DNA of 42,198 bases from an uncultured Eubacteriales bacterium (GCA_900553265.1 USDD01000009.1:1-42198); one strand, 5' to 3'. Counted from the first letter of the stretch, positions 7,772 to 16,416 are shown. The notes: generated by a model not told the origin, from the sequence alone. A program made the numbers and translations.

Positions 7772-8131
7772 TCAATAGGGATCGCGGAAATATGCCTCGC
7801 AGATCTGCATCATTTCCACGGCTTCGTCGTCCACATCGGTGCACACGACGACGCTTCCGCGGTCGGGGATGGACAGCATCCACGCAAAATCCATACACGT
7901 GTCGTGGTCAGCCGACTCGACGACCTCGCCGTCCCGGCCGAGCACTCTGCATGCGATCCAAGCCCGGCTGCTGTTCGGCTCCCGCCGGATTTCGAGAACC
8001 GTCGAGGCGCCGTATCGCGCAAACGCCTGTGCGTATTCCCGAAGCGCCGCGCGGTATCGTTCCAGCGTCGTCTCCTCCGCTTGCCGGATCGCCGCGGTAT
8101 TCTCCGCTGGAAATCTCATCTCTCCGTCCAT
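7772..8131 (-). CDS. Hypothetical protein, 119 aa
   Basis: I do not recognise the family. The protein is acidic and soluble, with a predicted amphipathic helix in the first half and a beta-rich second half (STVLEIRREP, RAWIACRVLG, GSVVVCTDVDD). The ATG at 8131 is preferred because GGGAGG lies about 11 bases upstream. A TTG at 8158 is an alternative and would overlap the end of the LysR gene. It is probably co-transcribed with the downstream 161-residue unknown, possibly from the LysR transcript. Confidence 0.65.
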   Translation of the reverse strand: MDGEMRFPAENTAAIRQAEETTLERYRAALREYAQAFARYGASTVLEIRREPNSSRAWIACRVLGRDGEVVESADHDTCMDFAWMLSIPDRGSVVVCTDVDDEAVEMMQICEAYFRDPY

Positions 8132-8154
8132 TTTACAGTAAACCTCCCTCTCCG

Positions 8155-9048
8155 TCAACGCCTGCCCTCCTCCAGCATCTGCCGAAGCCGCTCCGCGGCG
8201 ATGGACAGCGGGCGGCTTCCATCCTCCACCAGCAGAATCTCGCGCTCGGGGATGGGCTCCGTCAGCGGTATTTCGAACACCTCGCCCTTTTCAACGGCCT
8301 CCCGGGCCAGCATTTCCGGCACGAAGCCGACGCCCAGATGGTTGCGGATCAGCGGCAGAAGCTGGTCGGCGGTGGCGGCCTCGGTGTCCAGCCGCAGCGT
8401 CAGCCGGTGCTTCAGGAACAGCTCGGCGTAGAAGTCGTAGGTCTTGGTGTTTCTTCCCAGTCCCACCAGCGGCGCGCACTCCAGCTCCTCCAGCCTCCGC
8501 GGCCGCGCGGCGAGGAACGCGTACTGCGGCCCGGTAACGAGAATCTCCCGGTATCTGCGCAGCGCTCTGGCCTTCAGCGGCTTCGGCACCTCCACCGGCG
8601 AGGTCACCACCGAGAAATCCACCGCGCCGCTGCGCAGCGCCTGCACCGCCTGCTGAGACGAGTCGTTGGAGATGCGCAGCCGCACGGCGGGATGCCTTTC
8701 GTGAAAGGCCTTCAGCGCCGGCAGCAGCATGCCATGCAGCGCCATCTCGCTGGCCCCGATGGTCACCACGCCGCCGTCCAGCCGCCGCTCGCCCGCCAGC
8801 TCCTGCTCGGCCTTGCTCAGCTGCTCGAAGGCCACGGCCACGCGGGCATAGAGCTTTTCGCCCTCGGGCGTGAGCGTCACTCCGCGATTGGAGCGCACGA
8901 ACAGCCGGCAGCCCAGCTGCGCCTCCAGATTGTTCATGAATTTCGTCACATTGGGCTGATTGCTCAGCAGCGCTTCCGCCGCCCGGGAAAAGCTGCGGTA
9001 GCGCGCCGCGTAGTAAAACACCCGATAATAATCGTAGGAAATGTCCAT
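8155..9048 (-). CDS. LysR-family transcriptional regulator
   Basis: The 297-residue protein has an N-terminal winged helix-turn-helix (about 1-60: YYAARYRSFSRAAEALLSNQPNVTKFMNNLEAQLGCRLFVR) and a C-terminal periplasmic-binding-like effector domain. The start at 9048 is set by GGAGG six or seven bases upstream; an upstream in-frame start lacks such a site. It is divergent from a MATE efflux gene across about 120 bp, the usual arrangement in which a LysR protein controls both itself and its target. The inducer is unknown; export of a small toxic compound is a reasonable inference. Confidence 0.93.
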   Translation of the reverse strand: MDISYDYYRVFYYAARYRSFSRAAEALLSNQPNVTKFMNNLEAQLGCRLFVRSNRGVTLTPEGEKLYARVAVAFEQLSKAEQELAGERRLDGGVVTIGASEMALHGMLLPALKAFHERHPAVRLRISNDSSQQAVQALRSGAVDFSVVTSPVEVPKPLKARALRRYREILVTGPQYAFLAARPRRLEELECAPLVGLGRNTKTYDFYAELFLKHRLTLRLDTEAATADQLLPLIRNHLGVGFVPEMLAREAVEKGEVFEIPLTEPIPEREILLVEDGSRPLSIAAERLRQMLEEGRR

Positions 9049-9099
9049 GCGCGCCCTCCGATATACACAATTCACCTGTCTGCCATCTCAAATATACCT

Positions 9100-9128
9100 T
9101 TTACATATCTCAGAATCTATTATATACT
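9100..9128 (+). promoter_or_regulatory. Promoter of the MATE gene in the LysR/MATE divergent region
   Basis: TTTACA (9100-9105) and TATACT (9123-9128) are separated by 17 bp. The surrounding 120-bp region is AT-rich compared with the rest of the window, as expected for a divergent regulatory region. I did not find a convincing LysR T-N11-A box. Confidence 0.65.
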
Positions 9129-9169
9129 AAGTCGGTTTGAAAAGCAACGACACAAAGGGGCGGATACAA

Positions 9170-10516
9170 ATGAACCGGGATCTGACGGTCGGAAAGCCGG
9201 AGAGCGTACTCTGGCGGTTCTGCATGCCGCTGTTCGGCAGCATCGTGTTCCAGCAGCTGTACAACATCGCGGACAGTCTGGTGGCGGGCAAGTTCATCGG
9301 CGAAAACGCGCTGGCGGCGGTGGGCAACAGCTATGAGATCACGCTGATCTTCATCGCCTTCGCCTTCGGCTGCAACATCGGCTGCTCGGTGGTGGTGTCC
9401 CAGTATTTCGGCGCGAAGCGCTACGGCGAGATGAAGACCGCCGTGCACACGGGCATGATCGCCAGCGCCGTGACCTGCCTGATCCTGATGCTCATCGGTA
9501 TTTTCGGCTGCGACGCGCTGCTGAAGCTCATCCGCACGCCGGCGGAAATCTTCGACGATTCCTCGCTGTATCTGGACGTGTACGCGCTGGGCCTGCCCTT
9601 CGTGTTCTTCTACAACATCTCCGAGGGCATCTTCTCCGCGCTGGGCGATTCCAAGACGCCCTTCTGCTTCCTTGCGGTCTCATCCCTGTCCAACATCGGC
9701 ATGGACGTGCTGTTCGTGGCGGGCTTTCACATGGGCGTGGCCGGCGTGGCCTGGGCGACCTTTCTCTGTCAGGGCGTGAGCTGCGTCGTGGCGCTGATCT
9801 TCGTGTTCCGCCGCCTGCGCGGCATGCCCTCCGACGAGCCGAGTCAGGCCTTCTCCCTGCCCATCTTCAAGAAGTTCGCCATGGTGGCCATTCCCAGCAT
9901 CCTCCAGCAGAGCTTCATCTCCGTGGGCAACATCATCATTCAGGGCGTGATCAACGGCTTCGGCCCGGCGGTGGTGGCGGGCTATTCCGCGGCGGTGAAG
10001 CTGAACAATCTGGTCATCACGTCCTTCACCACGCTGGCCAACGGCATTTCCAACTACACCGCCCAGAATCTGGGCGCGAAGAAGCTGGAGCGCATCCGCG
10101 AGGGCTTCCGGGCGGGCGCGAAGATGGTCTGGCTGCTGAGCATTCCGCTGATCGCGCTGTACTGGCTGAGCAGCGACGCGCTGATCAAGCTGTTCGTGGA
10201 GAATCCGTCCCGGACGGCGCTGGACACGGGCCGCGCCTTCCTGCGCATCCTCTCGCCGTTCTATCTGATCATCTCCATCAAGCTGGTGGCCGACGGCGTG
10301 CTGCGGGGCTCGTCGATGATGAAGCAGTTCATGATCTCCACCTTCACCGACCTCACGCTGCGCGTGGCGCTGGCCTTCGTCCTCTCCGCCGCCATGGGCG
10401 CGACGGGCATCTGGTGCGCGTGGCCCGTGGGCTGGAGCATCGCCGCCGTGCTGAGCATTCTGTTCTATCGCCGCGGCGCGTGGATGCAGCATCCCGCCGT
10501 TCCGTCGGCGCAGTAA
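9170..10516 (+). CDS. MATE-family efflux transporter
   Basis: The 448-residue membrane protein has about twelve hydrophobic segments and two MatE halves. Family landmarks include FQQLYNIADSLVAGKFIGENALAAVG near residues 22-50 and the second-half counterpart FGPAVVAGYSAAVKLNNLV. MATE proteins export cationic drugs, metabolites or toxins using Na+ or H+ gradients. The ATG at 9170 has AAGGGG nine bases upstream. Regulation by the divergent LysR gene is inferred from the arrangement, and transcription ends at the hairpin at 10535. Confidence 0.93.
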   Translation: MNRDLTVGKPESVLWRFCMPLFGSIVFQQLYNIADSLVAGKFIGENALAAVGNSYEITLIFIAFAFGCNIGCSVVVSQYFGAKRYGEMKTAVHTGMIASAVTCLILMLIGIFGCDALLKLIRTPAEIFDDSSLYLDVYALGLPFVFFYNISEGIFSALGDSKTPFCFLAVSSLSNIGMDVLFVAGFHMGVAGVAWATFLCQGVSCVVALIFVFRRLRGMPSDEPSQAFSLPIFKKFAMVAIPSILQQSFISVGNIIIQGVINGFGPAVVAGYSAAVKLNNLVITSFTTLANGISNYTAQNLGAKKLERIREGFRAGAKMVWLLSIPLIALYWLSSDALIKLFVENPSRTALDTGRAFLRILSPFYLIISIKLVADGVLRGSSMMKQFMISTFTDLTLRVALAFVLSAAMGATGIWCAWPVGWSIAAVLSILFYRRGAWMQHPAVPSAQ

Positions 10517-10534
10517 ATCTCCCCGCAGGAAAGA

Positions 10535-10575
10535 CCGCCGCAGATTCGCTCTGGAATCTGCGGCGGCCTTCTTTG
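10535..10575 (+). terminator. Terminator downstream of the MATE gene
   Basis: A perfect 13-bp stem (10535-10547 with 10554-10566) has a 6-base loop and is followed by CCTTCTTT. It lies between the convergent MATE and fusion genes and may act in both directions. Confidence 0.75.
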
Positions 10576-10605
10576 TCCATTCCCAAAGCGCGTCGCGCTT
10601 TCCAT

Positions 10606-12900
10606 TTACAGCTTCGATCTCTGAATCTTGCCGCTGGTGGTCTTGGGCAGGCTGTCGCGGAACACGACGATGCGCGGATACTTATACGGCGCGGTGTGCT
10701 CCTTGACGTAGGTCTGAATCTCCTTCCTGAGCTCGTCGCTGGGCTGGGTGCCCTTCGTCAGCACGATGCTGGCCTTGACCACCTGACCGCGCACCTCGTC
10801 CGGCGCGGCGGACACGCCGCATTCGAGGACGTAGGGCAGCTCCATGATGACGCTCTCGATCTCGAACGGCCCGATGCGATAGCCCGAGGACTTGATCACG
10901 TCGTCCGCGCGGCCCACGTACCAGTAGAAGCCGTCCTCGTCCATCCACGCCACGTCGCCGGTGTGGTACCAGCCGTCGTGGATGGCCTCGGCGGTCTTTT
11001 CCTCGTCGCGATAGTAGCCCTTGAACAGACCCACCGGCCATCCGCCGCGCAGATCGACGCAGATCTCGCCCGGCGTGCCCGCGGGAACGGGCTTTCCATC
11101 GGAATCCAGCAGCGCCACCTTGTAGAGCGGCACGGCCCTGCCCATGGAGCCGATCTTGTGGCCCGCGCCGGCCAGATTGCCGATCATCAGCGTGCCCTCG
11201 GACTGGCCGAAGCCCTCCATGACCTTCAGGCCCGTCAGCTTCTCCAGCTGGCGGAACACCTCGGGGTTCAGCGCCTCGCCGGCGATGGTGGCGTGGCGCA
11301 CCGAGGACAGGTCGTAGCGCGTGAGATCCTCCTTGATCATCATGCGGTACATGGTGGGCGGCGCGCAGAAGGTGGTGATGCGGTACTTCGCGAACAGCGG
11401 CAGGATGTCCGCCGCGTCGAAGCGGTCGAAGTCGTAGACGAAGGTCGCGGCCTCGCACAGCCATTGTCCGTAGAGCTTGCCCCACAGCGCCTTGGCCCAG
11501 CCCGTGTCCGAGATGGTCAGGTGCAGGCCGTCGGGATCCACGCAGTGCCAGTACTTGGCGGTGTGGAAATGGCCCAGCGGATAGGTGAAGCTGTGGGCGG
11601 CGATCTTGGGATAGCCCGTGGTGCCCGAGGTGAAGAACATGAGCATCAGATCGTCGCCGCCGGGCGCGTCCTCGCCCCGGGGATACTCGGCGGAATAGGC
11701 GCTCAGCTCCGCGTCGAAGTCGCGCCAGCCCTCGCGGCTTCCGCCGACGAGAATCCTCGTCTCCAGCGTGGGCGCGTTCCGGGCGGCCATCTCGGCCTGA
11801 TGGGCCGTGTCGCCGTCGGCGGTGCAGAGAATGGCCTTCACGCCCGCGGCGTTGTAGCGATACTCGAAGTCGTGCTCCTGCAGCTGGCAGGTGGCGGGAA
11901 TGGCAATGGCTCCCAGCTTGTGCAGGCCCAGAATGGACGGCCAGAACTGCCAGTGGCGCTTGAGCACCAGCATCACGCGGTCGCCCCTGCGGACGCCCAG
12001 CGCGCGGAAGTAGTTGGCGCAGCGGTTGGACAGATCGCGCATGTCGGCGAAGCTGAAGCGGCGCTCGCGCTTCTCCCGGTCCAGATGGAGCATGGCCAGC
12101 CGGTCGGGCTCACGGGCGGCGATGGCGTCCACCACGTCGAAGCCGAAGTTGAAGTGCTCGACGTCGTGGAAGCGGATGGCCGTGGGCGTGCCGTTTTCGT
12201 CCTTGTCCACGTCGATGTACTGATGGTAGATGCGCCTGGCCGTCTCCGGCTCGGCCATGCGGGGCGCGGCGTCGGGCAGCGCGCGGCTGGGCGTGAGCTC
12301 CGGCACCGGCTCGCCCGAGGGATTGAGCACGATGGCGTAGAACAGGCAGTCCTGCCCGCCCACGGCGATCATGCCGTGGGGCGTGCCGCTGTCGTAATAG
12401 ATGGAATCGCCGGGATTCAGCAGTGCGCTGTGCTCGCCCACCTGCACCTTCAGCTGGCCCTCGATGACGATGTCGCACTCCTGACCGTCGTGGGTGGTCA
12501 GCTCGATGTCGCTGAGCTCGATCTCGCGGCTGTACTCGGCGCGGACGTACAGCGGCTCGGCGATGCGGTTGCGGAAGGACGCGGCGAGGTTGTAATAGGT
12601 CATGCCGTGGGCCTGCTCGATGCGCTGTCCGTCGCCCCGGCGGGTGACGGTGAACGAGGCCAGATTCGGGCTGGAGCCCTCGATGATGTCCGTCACGTCC
12701 ACGCCCAGCGCCAGCGCGCAGCGATAGAGAAACGCGAACGTCAGATCGGAGCGCCCGGCCTCGCAGTCGAGGTATTCCCGCTCGGTCACGCCGGTCTTTT
12801 CCGCCATCTCGGCGGCGGTGCGGTTTTCGATCTCGCGCAGCTCGCGAATGCGGTGAGCCATTTCCTGAATCTTGAAGTTGAGTCCGGTAATCTGTGCCAT
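10606..12900 (-). CDS. XRE HTH-cupin-acyl-CoA synthetase fusion protein
   Basis: One uninterrupted 764-residue frame holds three modules. Residues about 13-70 are an XRE-type helix-turn-helix (RELREIENRTAAEMAEKTGV). Residues about 138-190 are a cupin (HDGQECDIVIEG, NPGDSIYYDSGTPHGM). From about 230 to the end is a complete AMP-forming adenylate enzyme with the P-loop FFTSGTTGYPK (about 422-432), the A5-type motif GFGQSEGT, the YHTGD motif and the C-terminal catalytic lysine in TTSGKIQRSKL. The HTH-cupin half alone would be a regulator of the PuuR type. The enzyme half resembles acetyl/medium-chain or aryl acyl-CoA synthetases. The start at 12900 has GGGAGG about eight bases upstream. Expression is controlled by the T-box leader upstream. 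The protein could be a substrate-sensing enzyme or an enzyme that binds its own DNA; its acid substrate is unknown. Confidence 0.9.
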   Translation of the reverse strand: MAQITGLNFKIQEMAHRIRELREIENRTAAEMAEKTGVTEREYLDCEAGRSDLTFAFLYRCALALGVDVTDIIEGSSPNLASFTVTRRGDGQRIEQAHGMTYYNLAASFRNRIAEPLYVRAEYSREIELSDIELTTHDGQECDIVIEGQLKVQVGEHSALLNPGDSIYYDSGTPHGMIAVGGQDCLFYAIVLNPSGEPVPELTPSRALPDAAPRMAEPETARRIYHQYIDVDKDENGTPTAIRFHDVEHFNFGFDVVDAIAAREPDRLAMLHLDREKRERRFSFADMRDLSNRCANYFRALGVRRGDRVMLVLKRHWQFWPSILGLHKLGAIAIPATCQLQEHDFEYRYNAAGVKAILCTADGDTAHQAEMAARNAPTLETRILVGGSREGWRDFDAELSAYSAEYPRGEDAPGGDDLMLMFFTSGTTGYPKIAAHSFTYPLGHFHTAKYWHCVDPDGLHLTISDTGWAKALWGKLYGQWLCEAATFVYDFDRFDAADILPLFAKYRITTFCAPPTMYRMMIKEDLTRYDLSSVRHATIAGEALNPEVFRQLEKLTGLKVMEGFGQSEGTLMIGNLAGAGHKIGSMGRAVPLYKVALLDSDGKPVPAGTPGEICVDLRGGWPVGLFKGYYRDEEKTAEAIHDGWYHTGDVAWMDEDGFYWYVGRADDVIKSSGYRIGPFEIESVIMELPYVLECGVSAAPDEVRGQVVKASIVLTKGTQPSDELRKEIQTYVKEHTAPYKYPRIVVFRDSLPKTTSGKIQRSKL

Positions 12901-12929
12901 GAATGCTTCCTCCCTCTCCCGGTCGGGAC

Positions 12930-13239
12930 AGACAAAAACGCCCGTCCCAAAGAAAAATTGTTCTTTGAGACGAGCGTTGCACAAATAAACTTCGCCCGCG
13001 GTACCACTCAAATTGCGGCGAAACCGCCGCCACTCTCGGACTCCGACAAGTCCTATGCCTTGACGCAGCAATCACGGGAAGGGTCTAGTTGCTCCATAGA
13101 GGAGCTTTCTTCCTTCCGGCTCGGAAGCTACAAACCTGCGCGCTCAAGTTCCGTGGCTCGCACCCACCGCCACTTCTCTGAGAATTGAGACTGCGCCGTC
13201 CTCTTCGTCGTCGCCTTTTGGTTTCCCGTATGAAATTTT
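12930..13239 (-). promoter_or_regulatory. T-box riboswitch leader of the HTH-cupin-acyl-CoA synthetase gene
   Basis: On the minus strand the leader has the T-box hallmarks. A Stem I apical region with CAGAGAAGTGGCGGTGGGTG lies near 13150-13170. The T-box antiterminator sequence GAGTGGTACCGCGGG lies at 13009-12995, and a strong intrinsic terminator at 12977-12938 ends in TTTTTG. The variable base of TGGTACC is U, which would pair with an A73 discriminator. T-boxes sense uncharged tRNA and open transcription when an amino acid is short. I could not fix the specifier codon: TTG (Leu) sits in a GAAC-NNN-A-like context near 13150, but strong pairing of that segment argues against it, and GTT or TTT around 13130 are alternatives. 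Confidence 0.92.
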
Positions 13240-13245
13240 GTTCAA

Positions 13246-13274
13246 AGTATAGCGCAGGATCCCGGCGCTGTCAA
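13246..13274 (-). promoter_or_regulatory. Promoter of the T-box transcript
   Basis: TTGACA (13274-13269) and TATACT (13251-13246) on the minus strand are separated by 17 bp, placed so that transcription begins near 13239 at the start of Stem I. It lies directly after the ribokinase gene. Confidence 0.88.
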
Positions 13275-13289
13275 GAGAGACGCGAAGAA

Positions 13290-14222
13290 TTAACGTTTTT
13301 CTTCCGTCCATTGCTCTGCAATCAGCTTTTCCGCCTGCTCCAGCGAGGGCATGCCGTCCTGCGCGCCGAAGGCGGTGACGGCCAGCGCGCCCGCGGCGTT
13401 GCCCAGCCGCACGGCGCGCTTAAGATCCATGCCCATGGCCAGACCCGCGGCGAAGCCGGCGTTGAACGTATCTCCCGCGGCGGTGGTGTCCACGGCCTTG
13501 ACCCGGAAGCCCGGAACGTGGACGACGCCCTGCTTTGTGCCGATGTACGCGCCGTCGCCGCCGCGCTTGTGGATGACCGTGCGGTCGCTGTCGCCCACCA
13601 GATGGGCGATGCGCGCGGCCATGTCCGCGTCCTCGGGCAGCTCGGCGGTGACGAGTCGGAGCTCGGTCTCGTTGGGCGTGAGGAAGTCCGTCTGCTCCAG
13701 CAGCGTCCGGGGCAGCGGCACCGCCGGCGCGGGATCGAGCACCACCGTCTTGCCCGCCGCGTGCAGCCGCTCCACGCACTTGCACACCGTGTCCAGCGGC
13801 AGCTCCAGCTGAAGCAGGAATACGTCGCACTGGGCCGTCTGCGACAGCGCCCTTTCCAGCCATTCCCCGTCGCACAGCGCGTTCGCGCCGGGCACCAGCA
13901 CGATGACGTTCTCGCCGTCGTCGCTGACGAGGATGTTGGCCAGACCCGTGGTCGCTCCCGGGCGCGTTTCCACGGCCTCGACGTTCACGCCGTTCTTGCG
14001 GAAATGCTCCAGATACGTCTGCCCGAACCCGTCGTCGCCCACCATGCCGGCCATGCGCGTCTCCACGCCCAGCCGCGCCAGCGCCACGGCCTGATTCGCG
14101 CCCTTGCCGCCGGGCACCGAGCGGAAGATCGAGCCGGTGATGGTCTCGCCCGGCGCGGGAAAGCGCGGCGTGCCCACCACCAGATCCATGTTGATCGAGC
14201 CGATTACGGCGCATTTTTTCAT
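13290..14222 (-). CDS. rbsK: Ribokinase
   Basis: The 310-residue PfkB-family enzyme carries ribokinase signatures: GSINMDLVV at the N-terminus, PGGKGANQAVALARLG (about 37-52) and the catalytic VDTTAAGDTFNAGFAAGLA (about 244-262). It phosphorylates D-ribose to ribose 5-phosphate. Its ATG overlaps the stop of the nucleoside hydrolase gene (ATGA at 14222-14219) and has AGGAGG nine bases upstream. The pair forms a nucleoside salvage unit in which the hydrolase releases ribose and this enzyme captures it. The AAGD in place of GAGD is a common variant in ribokinases. Confidence 0.93.
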   Translation of the reverse strand: MKKCAVIGSINMDLVVGTPRFPAPGETITGSIFRSVPGGKGANQAVALARLGVETRMAGMVGDDGFGQTYLEHFRKNGVNVEAVETRPGATTGLANILVSDDGENVIVLVPGANALCDGEWLERALSQTAQCDVFLLQLELPLDTVCKCVERLHAAGKTVVLDPAPAVPLPRTLLEQTDFLTPNETELRLVTAELPEDADMAARIAHLVGDSDRTVIHKRGGDGAYIGTKQGVVHVPGFRVKAVDTTAAGDTFNAGFAAGLAMGMDLKRAVRLGNAAGALAVTAFGAQDGMPSLEQAEKLIAEQWTEEKR

Positions 14223-15166
14223 TTTTCTCTTCCTCCTGCCAGTTTGGTAAACAGATCGCGGAAGACCGGGTTGCGATGGCAGAACGTGCACTCGCGGATG
14301 AGATGGCGATTCTCGTCGTGGGCCCAGTGGCTGTCGTCGGTCAGCAGCGGGCTGTGGGTCAGCTTCGAGGGCAGCCAGTCGGGATTGAGCAGCCACGCCA
14401 CGGTGGACACGTCCCAGATCTCCTTGCCCCATGCGAAGGGATCGTCCGTGTAGCCGCGCACGATGTCCAGCAGCATGTCGCACAGGGCGTTCCGGCCGCC
14501 GATGCTGGCCTCCAGCTCGGGAATGCTCGTCAGCAGATGGGAGGCCACGCCCAGACACGGCACCAGCACCACCGGCGCGCCGCAGTCGAAGATCGTCCGC
14601 GCGGCGGGCACGTCCTGAGAGAGGTTGAACTCCAGCGCGCTGGGATAGGCGGTGGGATGGCCGCCCAGCCAGACCACGACGATCCTGCGCGTGATGCGCG
14701 GCTCCATCAGAATGGCCGAGGCCACGTTGGTGATCGCGCCGATGGCCACGACGTACAGCGGATCGTCCTCCGGCCGCGCCATGGCCCGGGCCACGAGATC
14801 CCGCGCCGCGGGGCTGTCCACCGGCGTGCGGCCGTCGGGCAGATAGCGCTCCGAGCCCCTGAACACCCGGCCCTCGGGATCGATCCCCAGCCTGTCCAGC
14901 AGCCGGAGAATCTCGCCGTAGCTCTTCTCCATGCCATCCTTCGGCCCGCCGGAGCGGTCGTTATAAAACGGCGCGGCGTAAATCGCCTGCACGTTCAGCT
15001 TCTCCGGCGAAAGCAGCGCGTAGCTCAGCGCGAACTGATCGTCCACCTCGTTGTAGGTGTCCGTGTCCAGCACCATGTCCACCTTTCCCTTCGGCGGCTG
15101 AAGCCGGCGAACCAGCTCCTCGTCCGAGGGAATGTCCCAGTTCATTCGTTCCTTTTCAAACCACAT
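14219..15166 (-). CDS. Nucleoside hydrolase (IUNH family)
   Basis: The 315-residue protein has the calcium-binding Asp cluster DTDTYNEVDDQFAL (about 33-46), a variant of the family DxDxGxDDA motif. It also has the conserved VVAIGAITNVASAI and, near residue 241, a His/Asp-containing C-terminal part. It hydrolyses the N-glycosidic bond of ribonucleosides to base and ribose. The Tyr-Asn in the first motif places it in a divergent branch of the family, so base preference is not predicted. GGGAGG lies eight bases before the 15166 start; an internal ATG at 15145 is an alternative. It is co-transcribed with ribokinase. Confidence 0.88.
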   Translation of the reverse strand: MWFEKERMNWDIPSDEELVRRLQPPKGKVDMVLDTDTYNEVDDQFALSYALLSPEKLNVQAIYAAPFYNDRSGGPKDGMEKSYGEILRLLDRLGIDPEGRVFRGSERYLPDGRTPVDSPAARDLVARAMARPEDDPLYVVAIGAITNVASAILMEPRITRRIVVVWLGGHPTAYPSALEFNLSQDVPAARTIFDCGAPVVLVPCLGVASHLLTSIPELEASIGGRNALCDMLLDIVRGYTDDPFAWGKEIWDVSTVAWLLNPDWLPSKLTHSPLLTDDSHWAHDENRHLIRECTFCHRNPVFRDLFTKLAGGREK

Positions 15167-15211
15167 ATCTCTTTCCTCCCGCCCTGCGGCGCAGCAGATT
15201 TCATTATCCCC

Positions 15212-15241
15212 ATTTTACCACATCGCCGCGCCCGCTGTCCA
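15212..15241 (-). promoter_or_regulatory. Promoter of the nucleoside hydrolase-ribokinase unit
   Basis: On the minus strand TGGACA (15241-15236) and TAAAAT (15217-15212) are separated by 18 bp, about 45 bp before the start codon. Confidence 0.55.
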
Positions 15242-15253
15242 TTCCCCGCGCGC

Positions 15254-15280
15254 AAAAAAGCTCCCGAAAAATCGGGAGCC
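15254..15280 (-). terminator. Terminator of the aldose 1-epimerase gene
   Basis: GCTCCCGA/TCGGGAGC (15260-15267 and 15272-15279) form a hairpin followed on the minus strand by TTTTTTG. A clear intrinsic terminator, located right after the epimerase stop. Confidence 0.9.
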
Positions 15281-15292
15281 TCCGCAAAAAAC

Positions 15293-16363
15293 TTATTCCG
15301 CCACGTCGAAGGAGAAAATGGTCAGATAGTCGTACTTCTCGCCCGCGCGCAGCACGCTGTCCGGGAATTCCGGATGATGGATGGAGTCCGGCGCGTACTG
15401 GGTCTCCAGGCAGAAGCCCTCGCGCTTGTGATAGAGCCGTCCGCAGGCGCCGGGGTTGACGCCCTCGAGCATGTTGCCGCAGTAGAACTGCACGGCGGGC
15501 ATGTCGGTGAACACGTCCATCGTGCGGCCCGAAACGGGCGCCTCCACGTGCACGGCGAAGCGCAGTCCGGCCTCGGGGTCGTTGATGTTGAAGTTGTGGT
15601 CGAAGCCCTTGCCGAAGCGCAGCTGCTCGTCGGTCTCCTCCTGCGCCAGACCGTCGGCCAGACGGGTGGGCTGACGCAGATCGAAGGGCGTGCCGGTCAC
15701 GTCGCGCTGCTCGCCGGTAGGGATGCACTTTTCGTCCACCACGGTGAAGGTGTCGCAGTTGAACTCAAACACGTGGTCGGTCACCGGGCCCGCGCCCTCG
15801 CCCTCAAGGTTGAAGTAGGAGTGGTTGGTCAGGTTGCACAGCGTGTCCCTGTCCGAGACGGCCTCGTAGTGAATCAGCAGCTCGTTGTCGTCGGTGAAGG
15901 TGTAGGTCACCATGACCCGCAAAGTGCCGGGATAGCCCTCCTCGCCGTCGGGGCTGACGTACTTCAGAATCAGCGAATCCTCGCAGATGCCCTCCACCGG
16001 CGTCGCGTCCCAGAACCTGCGGTCGAAGCCCACGTCGCCGCCGTGGAGATGGGTGATTCCGTTTTCGTTCTTCGCCAGCGTCAGCTTCTGGCCGCTGACG
16101 GTGCACTCGCCGTTCGCGATGCGATTGCCCACGCGGCCGATGAGCGCGCCGATGTAGCCGTTCAGGGGCGTGTAGCCCTCCACGCTGGAATAGCCCAGCG
16201 TCACGGAGCCGATTTTGCCGTTCCTGTCGGGCACGTTGACCGCGCGGAGAATGCCGCCGTAGTTGGAAATCTCCACCGACGCGCCGGACGCGTTGGTCAA
16301 CACATACAGCTCCGCCTCGCGGCCGCAGGGCGCCTTGCCAAAGGGCTTCTTCGTAATGCTCAT
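15293..16363 (-). CDS. galM: Aldose 1-epimerase (galactose mutarotase)
   Basis: The 356-residue beta-sandwich enzyme interconverts alpha and beta anomers of hexoses. Family landmarks are LTNASGASVEISNYGGIL near the N-terminus, GRVGNRIANGECTV (about 80-93), the catalytic His in LTNHSYFNLEGEGAG (about 180) and the late AVQFYCGNMLEG with a conserved region carrying the catalytic Glu further on (REGFCLETQYAPDS). Length is typical. It has its own promoter and terminator, so it is a single-gene transcript near the ribose genes rather than part of them. Confidence 0.93.
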   Translation of the reverse strand: MSITKKPFGKAPCGREAELYVLTNASGASVEISNYGGILRAVNVPDRNGKIGSVTLGYSSVEGYTPLNGYIGALIGRVGNRIANGECTVSGQKLTLAKNENGITHLHGGDVGFDRRFWDATPVEGICEDSLILKYVSPDGEEGYPGTLRVMVTYTFTDDNELLIHYEAVSDRDTLCNLTNHSYFNLEGEGAGPVTDHVFEFNCDTFTVVDEKCIPTGEQRDVTGTPFDLRQPTRLADGLAQEETDEQLRFGKGFDHNFNINDPEAGLRFAVHVEAPVSGRTMDVFTDMPAVQFYCGNMLEGVNPGACGRLYHKREGFCLETQYAPDSIHHPEFPDSVLRAGEKYDYLTIFSFDVAE

Positions 16364-16416
16364 GGTTGTCTTCCCCTTTCGTAACCGGCGCAGCGCGCCG
16401 TTTTTACTCTGCTTCT

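Noticed and set aside
10606..12900. HTH-cupin and synthetase as two adjacent genes merged by a sequencing error
   Set aside because: The frame is open throughout with ordinary linker sequence around residues 195-235, and no internal ribosome site with a start was seen at the boundary.
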